64,000 nt of DNA, taken from positions 3,844,001 through 3,908,000 of the forward strand of contig JAOVFP010000011.1 in the NCBI GenBank assembly GCA_025738555.1. The letters are read 5' to 3'. Shown one piece after another: positions 58,632 through 64,000 of this stretch; position 1 is the stretch's first letter; each line of letters begins with the position of its first letter. Below the pieces are notes generated by a model that saw only the letters and a program-made list of their open reading frames with translations, was not told the DNA's origin and searched no databases. This DNA is from Cyathus striatus (lineage: Eukaryota; Basidiomycota; Agaricomycetes; Agaricales; Nidulariaceae). Both the position numbers and the translations under genes were made by a program.

Positions 58632-61613
58632 TCTTTTTGATATGTATAAATCATGATTTCTACTCCGACATCTACAATTTTATAGCACGCAGCGGAAAGC
58701 TTGATCGTGTGCGTGATGAGATTATTAATGAGCAAATGACTACTCCCAAAAATTATGTGAACGCACATCTGTCTGACTAGTTGAGTATCTGCGATCGATG
58801 AGCACTATGAGAGTACCAAGTTAAAATAGAAAGACGTTCCGAGTCCAGCGTACACTACAGTGATACGATCTCTAAGCATCTCCTATATAACCCAGAACTG
58901 ACTCCCCTTCTTCATCGCTTCAGGACTCTTGTAGTTCTCTGAGATGTCGTTAAGTCATCTACCTGAAGTATGCACAGGCTCTTTCAAATTTTAAGCCAAC
59001 TGGCATTGTTGGCAGAACAGCTGAACGTGCCGCGGTAGCTAATTGCAAGTTGTCTAATTGATCACGCGCACGTGCCAACGCCGGAAGTTATCGCCGATTC
59101 TCGTGTACATGTCCCGTCCACTTTCAGCTTTCTTGTAATTAAAGAGCCTCTCGTCTCGACTCGTTGTTCTGCTGGTGGCCTCTTCCACTCGTTTGCTCGC
59201 AGCTTCACGTTCTATTTCGCGACAGTCATCCACTCGCTTCTTCTCTGCGTCTAGTACTCTCGAGCAGGAGGCCACTGGCAACGTTGAAACTATTCAAGTA
59301 CAGAAGAAGCCTGTTGGCAGGCTCCGTGGGGGTAGGGCGGCTCGTTACTCTTGCCTTAACCTCTATTATTCTTACTATGTGCTACTTGACACCAACGTCA
59401 ACATGTTCGCCCACACCGTCCATCGAACAATGTCGTGTCTAAAGTTGAGCAATGCTACAGCTTTATGGGATTCTTAGCAGTTCGTCGGTTCTGCGAGGAA
59501 GAAGCTCGCGATTAACGTTTACTTGAGAGGTTCGTTCTTCCATTATCCGTATCTGTGGCTCTTTCTAACTGGCAGTGATATGTAGACTACTAGTCCTGCT
59601 TGTCGGCGCGCTCAAGGCCTATAATACATCCGCGTCACTGTCGCATACCATATACCCGGCTGTAACACAACATTCACCCTCCTCTTCGAATCGTACCACG
59701 GAGCTCTACATCACCAACTGCGCAGTGTCGACGACATCATTACCAGCTCGTCCTCTGCTCCTTTCCCCCTCAGTCTCCTGCGCTCCCGCTTGTAACGGCA
59801 GCTTCTAAGAGGACGACCAGCCCTGTACGTTATTTCCAGGGAGGTTTAGTTGACTCGTTAAGTAATCTCTGCAGCTTCAGGGAGGAATGAAGGAATAAGC
59901 TCAAGAGGAGTAACATATGGCAAGGAGATGACGTGGGGGGGGGGGGTTCGGGTTTCGAAGAGGATGCTGGGTACACAAAGGTACGTCCTGGCCAATTACT
60001 CGCACCACCTCTTCTAATCCTCGCGCATACAGGCTATCTGTATTATTCTTCCAGGGATCCGTTCTCCTTCCTTCCCTCTCAGATTTTCGACAGCCTCAGC
60101 CATCGTCGCCATCTGGACTTACATAGGGTTCTTCGAGATGGTTCTCTGGATATGTACCTTGTTTACATCGGCTCACAATCCTCGCACTAAGGTGTCGTTC
60201 AATCCTGCATGTACTGCACCTCCCATGCTCCTGCCCCTACGATCATACGTCGACAAAGTGTGAGGAAACATCTGGCCCCTCAACCTTCTGTGATACGCTC
60301 AAGCAGCCTATTACCATAACAAACCTCGCTTTACATGTCTTCATCGTTTAATCGACTATGCACCACGCAACTGTCATTCAAGGGACGAGTCATGCCTTGA
60401 CATCGCTACCCATGCCTTCTGTGTGTAACGTCATGCCATTTCATGCTCTCGATGAACGCTAAGCCGACATGTAGTATGAACAGGACGAGGGTTTGGTTTC
60501 TCAACACTGCTATGCTCTATCTTTATGCGGAAGGAGGAAGGAAAGGAAGATATGACATCGTAGTGTACAAGGACAAATGGATGGGGATGCTGTGAAAGGA
60601 GAGGCATGTCTTGTTGAACGGTTTGCTGTGGCTGGATCTCATTTACACGTAGGCTATCTCCGCGGTTCACGATGTTTCTACCCATTGTCATCTACCTCCA
60701 ACCTCTCGGTCCTCTCCTCAGTATTCCTTTCCCCATGTCGACATATACCGTTCTTGGAGGACATTTCTCGTCTTTCGACTTACTCCAGTACCTCTCATGC
60801 GGAGACTCCTGGTTTTGGGGCCATTGTTCGACGAGGTGTCGTATTTCCGGCACCTTGACCTTCTTCGATACGCTCGTCAAGCTTTCATTTCAACTCCGAA
60901 CTCATGTCACACTATTTTATTCTCCTGGTAGCCACTACGTGTATCACAGAACAGCTACAACATCGTCCATCGGCAAACGTTACCACCGTGCGTGACTCTG
61001 CAATGATGACGTGGCAATGGCATACATTTTGCACCTCATCCCTCCAGGCTGTGACTACGGATTCAAGACACCTCGTACATATACCTCAGCGCTCAGCTGA
61101 GATAGCGGGTTCTTGATGTACTTAAGTATTGCAACAACTTCAAGAATTATTGCGCACTTCCAATGATGGTGATTGAATGACTTCCCACAGCGTTTACAGC
61201 TGTTACATTACAAACTCATTAATTTCATATATTCGGGTCCACCATATTACACTTACAGTATACTCGCTCAGCTGAAGTACATAGCACGCTTATATTCGGT
61301 TAATGGTCCATTCTAGCAACATTCTAGCCTATGGAAGTCTCAGCCGGCCCCATTTAAGCCCGTAGGCTTGGGCTCTAGGTATCAATCTAATATGTTAGCA
61401 CTATATTTTTGTGAATTACTGTTATAGATAGAGTTTGTAAGTTTACTCTTGGTATCTCGGTTGGTACTCGACTCCTAGGCAGTCGCCCGAGAGACCAAGA
61501 GCCCCATCGGAAGAGTGCTGGTGATTCTTTACACATGAATGTCAGAATTTGAAGCTATATAGTTGTCGTCTCTATCTTTCATTGACAGGTCAGACGTAGC
61601 TTCCCCGTGTACA
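58632..61613. other. 3-kb gene-poor region with repeat arm and an orphan TIR end
   Basis: No gene recognised. About 59780-60165 (and 60680-60720) is the inverted partner of 47360-47935. A G run of 14 lies at about 59934-59946. At 61177-61192 the sequence tgacttcccacagcg resembles the ends of TIR family 1, but no partner end was found, so it may be a truncated copy. The last 150 bp match the upstream region of P450-7 and form the promoter of P450-10 (tatatagttg at 61556). Confidence 0.5.
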
Positions 61614-63729
61614 ATGGAAAGCATAGATGTCAGAATAGAAGATTTTACGTCCCGCGCAGCTGCGGCACTTGGGGTTGGGGTAGTCACTGCCCTATATCTC
61701 ATCAGGCTTTATATTCGAGCTTACAAATCTCCTGTATGTTCTGATATCGTCTTTAGTCTCTTCGAAACAAACTAACGGATATTAGTTGCATGCAATCCCT
61801 ACAGTTGGCTATTCAGGTGTTCTCACCTCGTATATCACAGCTGTAAAATATTTGTTCTATGCTCAGGATTTAGTTCAAGAAGGGTATGTCAAGGTAGGCG
61901 AGTCTATACTTATTCCAGAGCATACATATCACTAGTTGTTCTTTAGTATCATGGAGAACCTTTTAAAGTTGCAACCATAGGGAGGTGGCTTGTTCTTGTG
62001 TCTGGAACTCAGATTATGGAAGATGTACGAAAAGCCAAAGAAGATCAACTTTCTAACGTAGAGGGTCTTACAGAGGTGCAGCACTCCCTTCTACTGTTTT
62101 ATATTAGAGTTATTTGACGCCAATTGCCATAGATTGTACAAGTAGACGTTATATTCGGACCTCAAATAACACGGGATGACTATCATGTCGAAGTAGTCGG
62201 CAGAAACGTGACACGGAACTTAGGTGTTCGTTTTTCTGATATTACAGATGAAATTTCTGCTTCCTTCACCGACCTCATTGAGGATAAAGGGAACGGCAAG
62301 TAATCACTCTTACGTGGATTCTCATAACTTATCGCCAATAATAGACTGGACTAAAGTTGTTGCCTACGACATGATACTCAAGACAGTCATTCGAACTAGC
62401 AATAGACTTTTCGTTGGGCTACCTTTATGTATGCGTTTCTAGTTTTTATCTCGCATTGACATTCGCCAATAGCATATCAGGTCGTAATCCTGATTACATT
62501 GAATTACAAGAACAATTGGCCTTCGACGTGATTATAGCGTCAAGAATCTTAAACATGTTTCCGCCCAGCTTTCGATCGTTAGTTGATCGTTTAATTACAG
62601 CTGCCTTGCTGGCTGTTCTCTAACTACGTTACACAGATTTATCGTACGGTTTACGAAAGCGCCGGCACAAATTCAACGCAACATAAGGCACCTTGCGCCG
62701 GTCATCAAAGACCGAATCGAAAAAATAGATAAATTGGGTCCTAATTACGAAGGGAAGCCTGTATGCTTTTAATTTTATCGTCCCTCTTAACGTGCTTACA
62801 GCTCAACGTCTAATCAGAACGACCTGATTAGCTGGTGCCTAGAATACGCTCGCGACGGCTACCGGCGCACAGTCTATGATTTGAGTAATAGGATACTGAT
62901 CGTGAATTTCGCCGCCATTCATAGCTCGTCGATCGTACGTCACGTATCTGCCTCCGAAAAACTACCTTTACGAGTTATGAACTCAGACATTTACTCAAAT
63001 CCTGTACGACATGGCCGTGCACTCGCAATATATTCCTGAAATACGCGAAGAGGTGGAGGCTGTGATAGCTGAAGAAGGTTGGACCAAGGCGTCTATGGCA
63101 AAGATGCGTAAGCTAGATAGTTTCATGAAAGAATCTACAAGACTTTCGGTACCTGGCGCGTGTATGTTTTCATTTCTGACATGATAAGAAAGGTCACGCT
63201 GACAATATTTGTAGGGCTCATGCCTCGCAAGGTAGTGAACGGAGGTTTCACTTTCTCCAATGGTCTGTTTGTACCTCCTGGAGCCACTATTGGCGCTGTG
63301 GCACATGAAATGCACCGTGACGAGGTTCGTTTCTTAGAGCCTTTTTAATAAATCAAATCCTAACATTATTGTAGAAAATATATCCTGGTAGCAAGGATTT
63401 CGACGCCTTCAGGTTTTTAAAACTGAGCGATGAAGACGAGAATGATCAGAAATACCAGATGTCTTCTCTTTCTTCAGATTACATTGCTTTTGGATATGGA
63501 CGTCATGCATGGTTGGTGTCGTCATCCTTTCTCGGAGATTATTTCTAATTAAAGTCACTCTAGTCCTGGACGATTCTTTGCCGTTAACGAACTAAAGGCA
63601 ATGGCGGCTTACTTGATATTAAACTATGACGTGAAGTTGCCTACTAGTCAACGGCCGGCAAATTGGTGGTTTGAGCAAAACCTGATACCTAACCAGAAGG
63701 CAACGGTTATGTTCAGAAAGCGGCTATAA
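61614..63729 (+). CDS. P450-10: cytochrome P450, ent-kaurene-oxidase-like, intact
   Basis: About 515 residues in 12 exons, start MESIDVRIEDF at 61614 with a slightly longer N-terminus than its sisters, anchor VGVVTALYLIRLYI, end FRKRL at 63729. Landmarks: LHAIPTVGYSGVLTSY, the I-helix NFAAIHSSS, the K-helix E-S-T-R, FDAFRF, and the haem loop FGYGRHACPGRFF (Tyr where most copies have His) with its Cys codon split by intron 11. Intron 4 has a GC donor (G|GCAAGTAA). All junctions keep frame. It is the parent of the inverted relic P450-7, which carries a copy of its promoter. Probably a terpenoid hydroxylase; substrate unknown. Confidence 0.92.
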
Positions 63730-64000
63730 ACGAGTCCAACTTATAAACTTGGCCGCCATTGGTAGAAGAGTCCATTTGAGGTCCATGTATGTTCCATACT
63801 GTCCTTGAATGTATATCGCCTATACCTCAGCTGAGAGAGCACAATCTGAGTGAAATGCACTGAGTCAGAATCAGATGGGCTTGTAATGTCAAATGAGCAC
63901 GCTAACTTAGAGTTCAACGAGTTACTTACTTTTCAGGAGAAGGTCTTAGGCGCGCGTGGCTCGTCCACGCGGAGTCCCACGGCCCACGACCCAACCGGCT
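63730..64000. other. 3' flank of P450-10, nothing seen
   Basis: No gene or repeat recognised before the window ends. Confidence 0.4.

Noticed and set aside
59054..59281. Charged minus-strand frame, possible gag-like fragment
   Set aside because: No zinc knuckle, protease or reverse transcriptase motifs nearby; too weak to call a retroelement.
1..64000. CRISPR arrays, rRNA or tRNA genes
   Set aside because: No regular spacer-repeat arrays; no rRNA-like segment or cloverleaf with a T-loop was recognised, and the organism is eukaryotic.

Overview
This window looks like nuclear DNA of a filamentous basidiomycete (probably Agaricomycetes). The genes are broken by many short GT..AG introns of about 50 nt, intergenic DNA is AT-rich and full of small transposons, and the proteins are basidiomycete-type: an array of cytochrome P450s of the kind usually annotated as ent-kaurene-oxidase-like (probably CYP512-related), a squalene synthase with a C-terminal membrane anchor, a questin-oxidase-like DUF4243 protein, a SET-domain protein and a degenerate fungal kinase. 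The species was not identified.

The backbone of the window is a birth-and-death P450 array. I number the copies left to right. P450-1 (3412-5487, -) is full length but has lost the Arg of ExxR. P450-2 (24906-26978, -), P450-5 (35608-37700, -), P450-6 (39494-41574, -), P450-8 (49261-51344, +) and P450-10 (61614-63729, +) look intact, each with 12 exons at the same positions. P450-3 (29260-32951), P450-4 (34051-34700) and P450-7 (42425-42867) are wrecks. P450-9 (56474-58631, +) belongs to another P450 family and is damaged. The block P450-3/P450-4 is an old duplicate of the block P450-5/P450-6, intergenic DNA included.

Other genes: a SET-protein relic without its catalytic core (2167-3047, -); a kinase-like gene (14358-15412, -); a small predicted gene (17749-18028, +); squalene synthase ERG9 (20716-22645, -) with a divergent small gene (22959-23162, +); deoxyribose-phosphate aldolase (43957-44815, -); the questin-oxidase-like gene (45509-47181, +); a complete SET-domain gene (51800-53288, -); and an alpha/beta-hydrolase (54682-56105, -) divergent from P450-9.

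Mobile DNA: a foldback element built of 135-bp repeats (454-2153), a long-TIR element (6371-8455), a hAT element with perfect 8-bp target duplications (9416-13712), two members of one 3-bp-TSD TIR family (15889-16625 and 38277-39372), a TA-type MITE (19550-19931), an 8-bp-TSD element just upstream of P450-2 (27174-28449), and three insertions inside the dead P450-3. Several insertions can be dated relative to the gene duplications because the paralogous copy keeps the empty site.

How the genes might work together: squalene synthase makes the C30 precursor of sterols and triterpenoids, and P450s of this kind oxidise lanostane triterpenoids in other basidiomycetes. Together with the Baeyer-Villiger-type DUF4243 protein and the hydrolase, the window could be a loose triterpenoid-tailoring locus. 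This is inference from co-location; ERG9 is also a housekeeping gene.
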